Shown here in pieces: positions 45,311-55,743 of a DNA stretch of 64,000 bases (within the stretch, counting starts at the first letter, position 1; every line of letters starts with the position of its first letter). The DNA lies in NCBI GenBank assembly GCA_963930655.1, contig OZ005617.1, forward strand, positions 18,650,068 to 18,714,067. The letters are read 5' to 3'. This DNA is from Myrica gale. Its lineage: Eukaryota > Streptophyta > Magnoliopsida > Fagales > Myricaceae. The notes beneath the pieces were generated by a model that was given only the letters and a program-made list of their open reading frames with translations, searched no databases and was not told where the DNA came from. The position numbers were made by a program, and so were the translations under genes.

Positions 45311-45644
45311 GAAAATTGACATTTTAGTGTCTGATTTTTAGGTATTTTTTTATTTTAGTCTTTCAGTTTTAATTTTCAATTTTTTAGTCTTTGAATTTTT
45401 ATTGTTTGACTAAATGATCCTTCTATCAGTCTGTCGTCTATATACTTAACGGCACATGAAGCGGTCGACCGGACCAAAATTGTTGACGTGTCAGATAGTT
45501 CCGTTAAGTATATAGATGACAGACTGACGGAAGAATCATTTCGTTAAACAATGAAAACTCAAGGACTAAAAATTTAAAAGTTGAAACTGAAAGACTAAAA
45601 TGAAAAAGTGTTCAAAATCTAAATACTAAAAAAATGAATTTCCC
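45311..45644. mobile_element. MULE-type foldback MITE
   Basis: About 334 bp with inverted halves: TTTTAGTCTTTCAGTTT and the CTGTC-TCTATATACTTAACGG segment recur inverted at the right. A CGGTCGACCGG palindrome lies near the centre. No ORF and no clear target duplication. Confidence 0.65.
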
Positions 45645-47861
45645 TTAACTTTACCTATAAGTCCTTCTAATATATTTATTAAGGCAAAAAGCTGCCAACA
45701 TACCTACTGGCCTGAAAATTAGCAAAAGGGTTATAAGTTCTGCTCGAATTCTCTAAATATTATAGATTTGTTCTGCTCTAATTCTCTAAATATTATAGAT
45801 TTTTGGCTTTTTCTTCTTTTTTTACACTAAACTATCCTAGAGGGCTCACCTTATTATCCTCTGTAGAAAAGAAAAGGAAAAAGCTCTACTTTATATGGAA
45901 ATGGTTGATTGAGTTAATGCATAGACTCATCTCCACCTTAAAAGTTTCCATCTCCCCAATCGTAGGCCAAAATCCTGAATTTTACCCACAGCTTTTTCTA
46001 CTTTTTATAGTTTGGTCCTCCAAATTACATTGTAATAAAGTTGACTCCTATATCTCTAATCCTAACTTAGTCCCAACCAGAGTTGGTCCACCCTCTCGAG
46101 TAAAGTATAAGTTAGGTGATTCCACGTTGATCAATTAGTATCCACTTGATCATGTAGAAAAATAGTCCATTAATGCCTGTAAGAGCCATTTTATTATTTT
46201 ACTCGTTTTTTTTTTCTGTCATGTTTGTGGGATGCAGAGATTCGTTTCGGGATTTGTCCTTAATTGAGCCCCTAAGTCGGCACAAGAGCCGGCTAAATAA
46301 AAAATGAGGCTTAAGGCCATGTTAAAAATTAGGTTTTTTATATACATTTAAAAAATATATATATTTTAACAGAAAATATTTAAAATTTTATTTAAAAATA
46401 AAATAAATTGTGTAGCGACTTTTGTTTTATACACAAATACCAGTTCATGTGAAATTAGGATAACAAAAATTCGCTGCAAATTTTCTTAGATCAATTTAAT
46501 ATCATACTACGGCTAACTTTTATTAAAACTAGACTTGCTTTGTATCATCATGTGTGTAAAACAAGGTTTGCGTGAAATTCAATTGCATAGATAAGGGTCT
46601 CGCTTCAAGACGTCACTTCACGGTCTTTTTTTTTATTCCACTTTCAATATTTCTTTCTTCTTAGTTAATCATTTGTTTCAACTTTCAAGAATTTTTCGGC
46701 CTTGCTTCTATTTGTCACTTTAATGCTTTTTTTTTTATTCCACTTTAAGGTTTCCTACTTCTCGCTTTATTTCAACTTTCAAGAATTTACGTTTTTTTTT
46801 TCATAGAACCACATCCACATTCTGCAAACTGCACAACACACTTTACAAAAAATAAAATATTTATTTATTTTTTTTTATTATTTTCTTTTCGACTTTTCTT
46901 CTTCTTCAGTTCTTTTTTCACCCTAGGGGCCTTTCAATTTTTATTTTTTATTTTTTTAAATTATGAAACCTCTTGCTTAAGGTGGGTCCTTAGACAATTG
47001 CTTAAATTATCTTACCCTTGAGCCGGTCTTGGTCGGCACCAAACACTCAGCCTATTGGGTCCGATTTTTTTTTTTTATCAGAAAGGATTGGAATCTCTGG
47101 CTCTGCATCCAACAACGCCAAAAACAAAAGTGATACAAAAAGTCTTCCGAGTATTTTTTTTTTGTTTGTTTGTTGTATACTATTCCTTTTTACACGATTC
47201 GAACCTAAACAGAATTTTCGTCTTTTGTGGGAAGAACTGTGCCCTTATCCACATCTCGGAGAGGCAGAACACAGTCAGCTACGCCTGCGCGGTTTAGCGG
47301 GTTTCGTGGGACAACAGGGCTAAATGCCAAACATCTAGCGTTAATAAAGGAAAATCAAGAAAACATGACCGGCTCAATCCTCTAAAACTGACCAGTCAAC
47401 ATTCAAATTAGACAGTACTGCTCAAATTCGGTGTCAATTATCCAAAATTGAAAATTTGGATAAGAAATTGGATAAAGTAATATCCCAACTCGAAAAGATC
47501 CCGGCCCACCCCCACCCACCCTCCCCTCCCTCTTTTTCTTCTTCTTAATCCCACTTTCTCATTCCTCCTCATTTGGAACATCAAAAGAACAAAACAAAAG
47601 ACCTCTCTCTCTCTCTCTCCAAACTACAAATACTGGTCAAAAAGAGCGCATTTTCTGTTCAAATCTTTTACTTTTGCTTGAATATTTAGAAGCGGGTCTT
47701 GCTTGGCTTTCTGTTTCGAGGCTCTGCGACGCTTTTTTGCCTTTAATTTTCCACAACGCAACTGCTTGCGATTCCGAAAATTTGTGCTTGATCCAAAAGC
47801 TGAAGTGGGTTTTGCTTGTTTCATGCTTTAAGCCCCCCAAAGCCCTCTGATTTACATTATT
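45645..47861. other. AT-rich intergenic region upstream of the thioredoxin gene
   Basis: No gene recognised. GAGCCGGCT (46289) and GAGCCGGTCTTGGTCGGCA (47022) with nearby GGCTTAAGG/CTTAAGGTGGG words hint at an old transposon. 47480-47640 is pyrimidine-rich (CT)n, resembling a promoter/5' UTR. Confidence 0.4.
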
Positions 47862-49019
47862 ATGATGGGTTGTTCAATGAAGAGTTCTCTGTACTTCACT
47901 GGGTTTAATTCGAATTCGACCATTCTTGTGTCGAAATCCAGAGTGGTTCGTGGGTTTTGTCCCTTCGTTGGTTCTTCACAATCTAGAGATTCAAAAGCAA
48001 GAGCTTTACCTGTTTTGGGGGTTGATTTTATGGGAAAGCCCCTACTTGTCTCAGATCAAAAGGGTCGAGGAGATTGGAGTCCAAAATCCTCAAGAAATTT
48101 CTCTGTTCAGGTATGTGAATATATTGTCTGCTTTGTATTTCGAAGTAATCGTCTCTTTATTGTATCTCAGAAATTAATGGTTGATCATTGATTTCAGGCA
48201 CAAGCATCAATCTGTGTAAGCCGAGCTATGAGATGGTGGGAGAAGACTCTTAAACCCAACATGGTGGAGATTCATTCGGCGCAAGAACTCGTGGATTCGT
48301 TGCTTAATGCAGGTGATAGATTGGTCATAATTGACTTCTATTCGCCTGGTTGTGGAGGTTGCAAAGCTCTTCATCCAAAGGTATATTCTATTTTTGGACT
48401 GGCTTCTATTGAGGAAATTTATCACATGCTTTTTTCACTGAATTATCCGATCGCAGATTTATTTAAATCTAACCTGATTATCAAACCTAAAGTTTGGATT
48501 TTTTTTTTCTTCAGATCTGTCAGCTGGCTGAGTTGAACCCAGATGCGATTTTTCTCAAGGTTAACTATGAGGACCTCAAACCTATGTGCCATGCTCTCAA
48601 CATTCATGTCCTACCATTCTTTAGGTTCTATAGAGGTGAAGATGGTCGTCTATGTAGCTTCAGCTGCACCAATGCTACTGTAAGATTTTCCTGCAATATT
48701 TGTTGTTTTCTCATAACTTTAAAGGGGCTATTTGTGTTTCTAATTGTAAGTATATATATTTCTTACATAACAGATTAAGAAATTCAAAGACGCATTGGCA
48801 AAGCATGGGACTGAACGATGTAGTCTTGGCCCGGCAAAAGGTCTAAATGAATCTGAGGTATTGAGTTTAGCATCAATCGGTGAACTTTCAATCCATTCCC
48901 CATTGTGTTCCACCGAGAAAGGAAGTGTGGAGGATTTGGTGATGGGAAGGATAGATTTGTCTGGTGTTCTAAGCAAAGCAGGCAACAAGATGGAACTCAA
49001 AGAAGAGATGCTCTGTTGA
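47862..49019 (+). CDS. Atypical Cys-His-rich thioredoxin (ACHT type), chloroplastic
   Basis: Four exons: 47862-48110, 48198-48380, 48515-48679, 48774-49019, all phase 0, giving 280 residues. ACHT proteins are plant thylakoid-associated thioredoxins; in Arabidopsis they transfer oxidising equivalents to 2-Cys peroxiredoxin and starch enzymes. The N terminus (1-~85) is Ser/Arg-rich and fits a transit peptide. The thioredoxin fold covers about 105-205 with IIDFYSPGCGGCKALHPK; the active site is CGGC (135-138) in place of WCGPC, with the extra Cys/His of CKALHPKICQ. HVLPFFRFYRG carries the cis-Pro. C-terminal KKFKDALAKHGTERCSLGP is typical. ATGATG offers two adjacent starts; I used the first. Confidence 0.93.
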
Positions 49020-49398
49020 AGCTACCAAGTCTGACGCTTATTAGGAATTAGTGAATGGAGTAAAGCAACTCCATATTTTTAATTGGTGCTTCTCGCTTTT
49101 CACTTGTAAATATATTATGGGGTTTTCCATAAGAGGGCTTCTGGGTTTTTTGAATTGAGCCCTCCATTGCGGTTAATCTGTTATTGGATTGGATATTGTG
49201 ATCTGCTATGGAGTTTTTACAGATCCAGATCAGTTTGTTCCTTATTTTGTTTCATTTTTGGTGGAATTATGTCTCACAAAAACACCACCCACGTGTGAAA
49301 CTTCGAACTATCTGGAATTATTCGCCAAAGATTGTACGCGCTACTCTTATCTCAATTTTGGTAGAGGTGTTTTACATTATGCGTGCCAGAAAATTCAC

Positions 49399-49806
49399 AC
49401 TCGAAGAGAAGAGAAGGGTGTGTCAAAATTACAGAGGGTGAAATGAAAGGATATCAGCAGAATTCATTTCATGGATGGAGACCGCATTGATTCAGGAAAC
49501 AACAAGACGAGTTTCAAATTGGGCAAAAGAGCATTTTCTTCGATCACCTGCAATCTGTCTGAATTATCAAGGAGATGTTTAAACGTGTTTCTTGCATAGA
49601 TTCGATCTTGACCCAGTCAAGCGATTAAAATTTATTCTTTTAGGAAATCTTGGCCCTATGCAAGAAACACGTTTAAACAGCTCAATTTGAAACGCGTCTT
49701 GTTCTTTCCTGAATCAATGCGGTCTCCATCCATGAATGAATTCTGCTGATATCCCTTTCATTTCACCCTCTGTAATTTTGACACACCCTTCTCTTCTCTT
49801 CAAGAG
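49399..49806. repeat. Long inverted repeat (hairpin-forming) downstream of the thioredoxin gene
   Basis: The left arm 49399-49523 pairs with the right arm 49681-49806 over about 125 bp, with few mismatches. A second, perfect 24-bp stem (49576-49599 with 49656-49679; core TTTAAACGTGTTTCTTGC) lies inside. The right-arm segments are contiguous, while the left arm has an extra ~52 nt between them. The terminal loop is about 56 nt. I see no terminal repeats or target duplication. A transcript would fold into a ~150-bp hairpin. Confidence 0.8.
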
Positions 49807-51900
49807 TTTTTATTTGTTTTTCCCGTTATTTTCTTGAGATGTCTCTACCGACAAACAGGGAAAGGAAAACGGGAGAAGTTTCAGAAACGTATTTTCGCAA
49901 GAGCCAATCGTCGAAAGACCAGCTGTGAGGCTTTTCCTCGAAATAAGTCGGAGAGATATTTTCTTCGTCAAAATTCATAAAAAGCACGCCCCACCCCACT
50001 AAAGGGCACACAGATACTGCCTAACCAACATAGCAACAAACCAAACATTATGTATTGGTATCGTAACAACGTTAAAACTGGGAGCTTACGAAAAAACAAC
50101 GTTAAAACTGCGAATGAGAAAACTGAAAGGAAAAGAGACAAAAAAATTGGGTGGGATCTGGAATTTTGCAGTTCTATCCACCAAAAAATATAAAAAACTG
50201 TATGAAAAAGCACGGCGTCGGCTGATAGTCCCCATCAGGCAACCAGAAGGACCGAAACTCCGATACGGTGGCAGCGTGCCCCACGCATGTGCTGAACACG
50301 TTATCCACGCAAATATGTGGGACCCTCAATGCACATACAAGCATATCGGATAACGTGGCACCAACGTGGATTGCTCAGATTCATACAAAACTGGGTTCCA
50401 CAAAAACAATATGAAAGCGGAAGGGGAAGTGGACAGGTCACAGACGTGCCAATCATTCGTCATTCCTGTTTATAAGAGTTTGGTTTGGAGAACCAGCTAA
50501 CAATACATGCATCGAAATGGATAAAGTTGAATTATTTTACAATTTCCGAAGGTACTGATGACTGTAGAGCCAAATGGAGAAGTGTGGCATCGAGCTGTTT
50601 CTGCAATTTTTTTCCCCTGCGCAAATGAACTTAAGTTTCACATATGATATGGCTATTGGCCTAGCGGAGAGCAAACATGTGGGGGAGTAGTTCTACAAGG
50701 GGCGACGAGTGGAAGTCCAATATCTGAGTAAATTATGGGCAAATTTGCTTTGTATTGTGGAATACTTTCTGGTGGCCAACACTGGTTGAGAGGTGCTGGA
50801 GTCATAATCGCTTGTGGCGCACGTACTGCACCCATTTAATATTAGCATCCTTAGTTTCATTCGTTAGTCCGATAATGTTTGTGGGCATGCCTGAAAAAAG
50901 GATAAAAGAATTAGCAAGAGAATTAATTATACTAAAGGTTAGAGCAAATTAACAAGTTAAGTGTATTCGATGGTATTGGTAGACTTTGGAAGCAGATGAA
51001 GCTCCAAGGACCCACGGCGGAAGTCGCCAGATAACTCGGACAAAACGACAATTAAAGGTGGGTTGATCAGGAGTTTCTCACGCTTATAGGGACGAAATCA
51101 GCAGAAAACGAGCGTATTGAAACATCAAAGGAATAAGAACTTGAGAGCACTCGTTGCCTTCTAAATTTTATTCCATTCGTCTTCCTGTTGAGAACGTTGT
51201 CGGCCCAAAAGATTAACCCAAACGAACAAAATAGAACTACACTTTTCCCACAGCCAAGCTCAGCAGCCATCTAAAGGAATATCTGGAATTTAAAACACCA
51301 GCTATCCAATTCATCTTCAGGCTTCTACAAAAGCACCATTCAAATCTCCGTTCTTGCGTAACAATCATCAGGCCACGAGACAATTTGTACTCTGAAACAG
51401 ACCCAAGTTGATTCAAACGAGAAAATTAACTCCAATTAATCTTTACTAACAACCAGTCACAGTAGTCAAAACGAAAGGAGAGGACACCCAGGAAGCAGCA
51501 TATGAGCATAATACCTTTATCTGTACGAGTTGAATCTCTCACCTTCCATTGTCAGATAAACCCACCTTTTAAATGTACCAGCAATTACATATGTATCCAC
51601 CAAGCTCAGGGGAAAAAAGAAACAAAGAAAAACCATAAACATTATTAACAAAGAAAGCAAGCCAACACTAAACAAACTGAGACGGTCGTTTTAAATCATG
51701 CAAGTCATTTTATCTAATGTAGCTTGACGTCAATAAATTTTAAATGACTGGAATACTTTAATCTTCAGCAACATTTCTCCACAAATACTGGAGCTTCCAC
51801 TTCAATTGAAAGATTAGATGGTGACAATTAACCACTACTTTGCCAATGGAAAAGATTAAAGAAAAAGAGGGAGAGAGAGGACCCCAGAGAGAAGGGGGGA
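49807..51900. other. Intergenic, no gene recognised
   Basis: Includes a stretch with several ACGTG/CACGC words (about 50275-50370: CCCACGCATG, TATCCACGC, AACGTGG) of a stress-promoter flavour, but no gene recognised beside it. A 67-codon minus-strand open stretch ending at 51067 has no motif. Confidence 0.35.
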
Positions 51901-51991
51901 GAGAGAGTCAGAGGCTAGTACAGAGAGACTAGTACTACGCACACGAGAAAAGTTACGAAAGGAACACTACCACTTTGTCTTACCTCATCAA

Positions 51992-52029
51992 TTGCCTGGC
52001 ATAAAACGGAGGAGAAATGTGCCAGGCAA
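51992..52029. repeat. Perfect 10-bp stem hairpin
   Basis: TTGCCTGGCA (51992-52001) and TGCCAGGCAA (52020-52029) enclose an 18-nt loop. It lies just beside the putative splice donor of the snoRNA host transcript. Function unknown. Confidence 0.6.
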
Positions 52030-52233
52030 CCCTTCCACGAAGAAGTTCATGCCACAGAAAAAGAAATAAAAGAAGACCTTTTAAGGAGTTCTTAAGGATA
52101 ATAGTACAAAAGAAATGAAGATGGAACAGGGTTCAATTGTTTCAGAGAACCGGAAGAAATGGCTAATATGAGAAACTTGTAAGTAGTTCAAGTATACTAA
52201 GGAGAAGCGTATAACATTGTGCAGTAGTGACTC

Positions 52234-52312
52234 TGCCTCAGAGGTAGTGACAATAACGTAATCATCATCAGCAAACTTCTGACAATACGTGCATTTAAAA
52301 GCATCATCGGCA
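52234..52312 (-). ncRNA. Box C/D snoRNA candidate guiding 18S rRNA (AGGTAGTGACAATAA site)
   Basis: Read on the minus strand: 5' TGCC, a C-like box GATGATGC (52308-52301), a perfect C' box ATGATGA (52268-52262), then D box CTGA (52241-52238) and GGCA, which pairs with the 5' TGCC as a terminal stem. The 15 nt directly before the D box are complementary to AGGTAGTGACAATAA, a conserved segment of eukaryotic 18S rRNA. Counting five nt from the D box points to the A of AGGTA as the 2'-O-methylated residue, a position I recall as methylated in yeast (Am436, snR87). About 79 nt. The first C box is imperfect and the D' box unclear. Confidence 0.7.
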
Positions 52313-52524
52313 TGCCAGGACAACCCAATTGGCTCGAGAACAAAAATACAATATTACAGATGAAATATGTAATTCGTTGCAACACATATGCATGAAGTAA
52401 GCCATTAACGCACACAAGGTGAATTTAATTTCAGAGGAACGAAAACTTAACCAACACTCCAAAAGAGAAATTTACAGAAGGATAAGATAAGGTAGAGCCA
52501 ACAACTTAATACAAACAGAATGAA

Positions 52525-52586
52525 TGCCTCAGATGAAGTCCTTTTCATAGCTGAAGCTTATGGTATATTTGAAACCATCAAAGGCA
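52525..52586 (-). ncRNA. Box C/D snoRNA candidate, related to the unit at 54733-54809
   Basis: Minus strand: TGCC, C-like box TTGATGG (52581-52575), antisense element AAATATAC, C'-like CTATGAA, then CATCTGA (D box 52532-52529) and GGCA pairing with the 5' TGCC. It shares TGATGG-TTT-AAATATAC and the terminal ATCTGAGGCA with the candidate at 54733-54809, so the two look like duplicates. The D' box is weaker here (ATAA). About 62 nt. Confidence 0.5.
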
Positions 52587-52931
52587 CAACTGCAAAGAAA
52601 ACAATAAGCATATAACCAACTTGTAATTTTAGAGGTGGTTCAACTCGTTAAGCTTACCAAACCAAATGGTATAGTGTTCTAACATAGCTAAGCACTCTCA
52701 AATCATTACTACTATAACTCAACACGCTCTAGGTCAAAATGACATTGACCCCTTTGTAAGAACATGGGGAAGGCTGAGATCAACTATTCAAAAACAGTTG
52801 TGCATCCATGACTAAACAATGGAAAAAGAACCATATACTCTACTGATGAAAAAAAAGACCATAGGCCGAACCAGAAACATAAATGGAGTATCAAACATAA
52901 ACGACCTCATTATACAACTGAAAAAAATTGT

Positions 52932-53159
52932 GATAAATACAACATTAGTCCTTGTGGTGTGCACGGAAATTAAATACGTCTTTAAACTTTAAAATTCATC
53001 AAATTAATCCCGGAAGTTTTAAAGCATTCACATGTGAAGAGTCCAAAAAGACCAAATTCTTGATGAATTTTAAACATTAGGGACTAATTTGAAAGGTTTT
53101 AAAGTTTAAGGACTTGTTTAATTTTCACACAAACCACGAGAAAGAACGTTGTATTTATC
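52932..53159. mobile_element. Foldback MITE within the snoRNA locus
   Basis: About 228 bp with inverted ends GATAAATACAAC / GTTGTATTTATC, continuing imperfectly for about 90 bp each side (AAATTAAA, CTTTAAACTTTAAAA and TTCATCAA words). No ORF and no clear target duplication. It sits between snoRNA candidates. Confidence 0.6.
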
Positions 53160-53218
53160 CCTACAAAAATTGAGGAATTGCGGGTTGGAATAGCATTTTG
53201 TGTTCTACAGAAAGCTCT

Positions 53219-53288
53219 GCCTCGGAGGTAGGAGTCAGATACCATCAAAATTCATAACTACATATGTAACAAGTGCAACCAAATGCCT
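53219..53288 (-). pseudogene. Decayed box C/D snoRNA-like copy
   Basis: Minus strand TCCTACCTCCGAGGCAGAGC resembles CACTACCTCTGAGGCAGAG of the candidate at 52234-52312, but the D box is CCGA instead of CTGA and the 18S match is lost. Probably a degenerate duplicate. Confidence 0.3.
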
Positions 53289-54732
53289 ATAGTAGAACAT
53301 TTTAACCAATTTGGACAAGCAGAAAGCTAATAGTTCTGTGAGATTGATCTCAGCAACCCATTTTCAAACAAAATAGCCCACCCAATGAGAATCTTGTGCA
53401 ATTTACTGACGCTGATATCAAGTGATAACCAAACTTGGCAACAGCATAAGTCCAACGCAAGGGCAGCGAGTAAAAGGACTGAAATGAAGAGCATCAGGCA
53501 AGTAAGCACAAATAATAGCATTCTCATGGAAATTCTAGAGAAATCCAAGAATAATCAGAGGCAAATAAGAAAGAAATGGAATCCAACATCTAATTGGTCC
53601 AAATTTTTCTACCAAGCTGATGCTCGTGCACAAAAGGATTCAGAGTTGAAAACATGGGACGGAGAAGTCTGATGAACATATAGTGCTCGATTATAAGAGG
53701 TTGACATATGCCACATTCTAACCATAATGTCAGAAAACAGACCGATGGTTGGCATATTTAGCTAAGGCCAGCTTCATCTTCACTCCTCGTTCAATGCTTT
53801 CACTCACTAAAGGATGAGATGGTAAGGCTTCCCATGGCAGAATCCACTGAATTACTTGGAGAACAGGAATTGAATGAAATCCATCGAAGCTATCTCTCTC
53901 TCTCTCGGAGTGTGCGGAATCATATCCCTAACCTCCCAAACGAAGGGCACAACCGAGTCTTTATCATGAATAGATACGAATATGCTCTCAAAGCTTTCGT
54001 GTTGGTAAGGTGTCCTTAGTTTTTTAAATTTGAAAGGTTAAAAGAGCAACAATATACCAGAACAAGACTATAAGATCTCTCATCCCACTTATATAGAAGA
54101 TGTGCAAGTTAAAATAAGATGCTATACGAGGAAACCTGGTTAGTGTTAAAGACGCTAGGAAAAGCATCATGGATGGAGATTGTAAAAACATAAAAATTAA
54201 ATTTTTTTTTAAAAAAAGACATTTCTTAATAAATTTTTCAAGATGCACATATGCTAGTAATTGTATATACTGCATCAGAGAGATTCCCAAAGAACAAGTC
54301 AACACTCTCCAAAGGAGTACTGATGTCCCTGTCTTTTTTATCATCACTTGCAGAGTCAAAAGATTACTGGCCTAGCCCATATGCTCCTAAGGAATGAGAT
54401 TTCCATAGCATAAAAAAAGAGTTCCAAACAAGCATGTCTATACTTCAGTACATATTCAAGGAAACAAAAACCCAACCAATTAGGAGACATAATATCGGAA
54501 GCCATTGGCACAAACCCAGAAATGATGACCAAGAAACAGACTCCCGTAATAGCAGAGATGACCGCTACTTGGGGAAAAAGAAGAATGAAAGACGAATCTT
54601 CGAGCTGGTAGCAGACTCGCTATCATTAATACTCTGCTCGGGTGCAGAGAAAGTGTGGGTAATACCAAGCGTTAATGCCTTCATCAAACTTTCATTGCAG
54701 CCTAACGATGTGTAAAACTATGATACCACAAA

Positions 54733-54809
54733 TGCCTCAGCCTCAGATTTAAATTAGTTTCACAGAGATTAGTCTCAAAGTATATTTAAACCCATCACAG
54801 GCAGAGGCA
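54733..54809 (-). ncRNA. Box C/D snoRNA candidate guiding 18S rRNA (GUAUAUUUAA site), snR77-like
   Basis: Minus strand: a strong terminal stem (TGCCTCTGCC at the 5' end against GGCTGAGGCA at the 3' end, 9 of 10 paired), C box GTGATGG (54798-54792), antisense TTAAATATAC followed by a D'-like TTGA, C'-like CTGTGAA, and D box CTGA (54746-54743). TTAAATATAC is complementary to GTATATTTAA of 18S rRNA (the AGCGTATATTTAAG segment). The plus-five rule points to the second U of GUAU, a site I recall as guided by snR77/snoR77. About 77 nt. Confidence 0.6.
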
Positions 54810-54981
54810 TATTTCTCCACCAAAATCTTTAACACAGAACAGACAAAAAAAATTATGACATAGATAGCAAAAAATAAAACGAGAACAACAGATCGAACCA
54901 GGGTTTGGAGCAATCAAAATGTATTCCAGAAAACAGTATATGCCCAGCAAAAATCTTTGGAGGAAGAAGTTTGTCTGGGGA

Positions 54982-55005
54982 TAGGGTTTATGACGGTTAT
55001 ATAGT
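54982..55005 (-). promoter_or_regulatory. Telo-box and TATA box of the snoRNA locus
   Basis: The minus strand reads ACTATATAA (55005-54997) and, just downstream, AAACCCTA (54989-54982). Telo-boxes are characteristic of plant snoRNA-cluster and ribosomal-protein promoters. The first snoRNA candidate begins about 170 bp downstream. Confidence 0.5.
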
Positions 55006-55219
55006 ATAGCAAGACAGCAAGAGGCGCAGCAATTAGGGCAAAACGGAGGCGATTCGTTGTGCCGCAGACACTGCGAAATAAGGACTGTCGATATGAGGAA
55101 AAGAAACTTTGAACGGCTAGATTTGACAGCCTTCGAGTTTTAAATTAGCTTTGGGAATGCCCTTCCATCTGGAAGCCTCCAGAGGCATCGTCAAACCTAT
55201 GTTCTCGGCCATTAATGAC

Positions 55220-55295
55220 GGCCCAAGCTCCTATCCTTCACTCAGGGCCCAAGGGCTCAAGCTTTTGGATGGAAAGCAAAAGGGGCTTTTGGGCC
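55220..55295. promoter_or_regulatory. Three TGGGCC site II elements
   Basis: TGGGCC on the minus strand at 55225-55220 and 55251-55246, and on the plus strand at 55290-55295. Site II elements accompany telo-boxes in plant ribosome-biogenesis promoters. Here they are 215-290 bp upstream of the telo-box, further than usual, so the link to the snoRNA locus is tentative. Confidence 0.4.
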
Positions 55296-55743
55296 TTGAT
55301 AAAAAAAATAGAAGGCTTGCCGTCGGTTTGCCCGTTAAGTTTCCACTTGAAAGGCTGACGTGTCGAAGTCATAGGAGTTCATTCGAAATGAATGGACAAG
55401 AATTTAGGGGCATCATGCCAAATATCAATATTTTATTATATTTTTTACCAACATCAATAATTTTTAATAATTTTTGCACGCACGCCAATACAACTTTAAT
55501 ATCACCTAAATATTCACAATTTTATCAGAATCCTACCAATTTCTTCCAAACGAACCTCACTTAGAAAGGAATTGCACCGTCTGAGATGTTTTACCTATAT
55601 TGTGGAGTGGAGGACCCTTGTCTCTCTTGGGCCTCGTCCCTCTTTCGGTTGGAAGATGAGCCGCACATGGAAAACGTTTCACCCCAAAATATGAAAAAAA
55701 AAATAGGAACACTACACGTTGCACATAGAACCCCCTAGGGCTA
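55296..55743. other. Intergenic
   Basis: A 137-codon plus-strand open stretch (55151-55564) covers the site II region but shows no domain. Nothing else seen. Confidence 0.35.

Larger units (their letters stand above)
51900..54980 (-). ncRNA. Putative non-coding host transcript of a box C/D snoRNA cluster
   Basis: No protein reading frame with recognisable motifs spans this region, yet the minus strand carries three box C/D snoRNA candidates (54809-54733, 52586-52525, 52312-52234), one decayed copy (about 53288-53219), and a TATA plus telo-box at the upstream end. Plant snoRNAs are commonly transcribed as polycistronic or intronic clusters from such promoters. A plausible splice donor (GATGAG|GTAAGAC, about 51985) suggests processing. 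Transcript ends and introns are inferred; only the snoRNA-like units are seen directly. Confidence 0.4.

Noticed and set aside
50653-50835. Pro-rich 60-codon ORF on the minus strand
   Set aside because: Too short, no homology recognised and no splice or promoter context.
51992-52029. Possible MIR160 precursor because of TGCCTGGC in the hairpin
   Set aside because: Only the first ~8 nt match miR160; the rest differs and the loop is too short for a plant precursor of that family.
55151-55564. 137-codon ORF on the plus strand
   Set aside because: It covers a region with promoter-like site II motifs, ends in AT-rich low-complexity sequence and has no domain.
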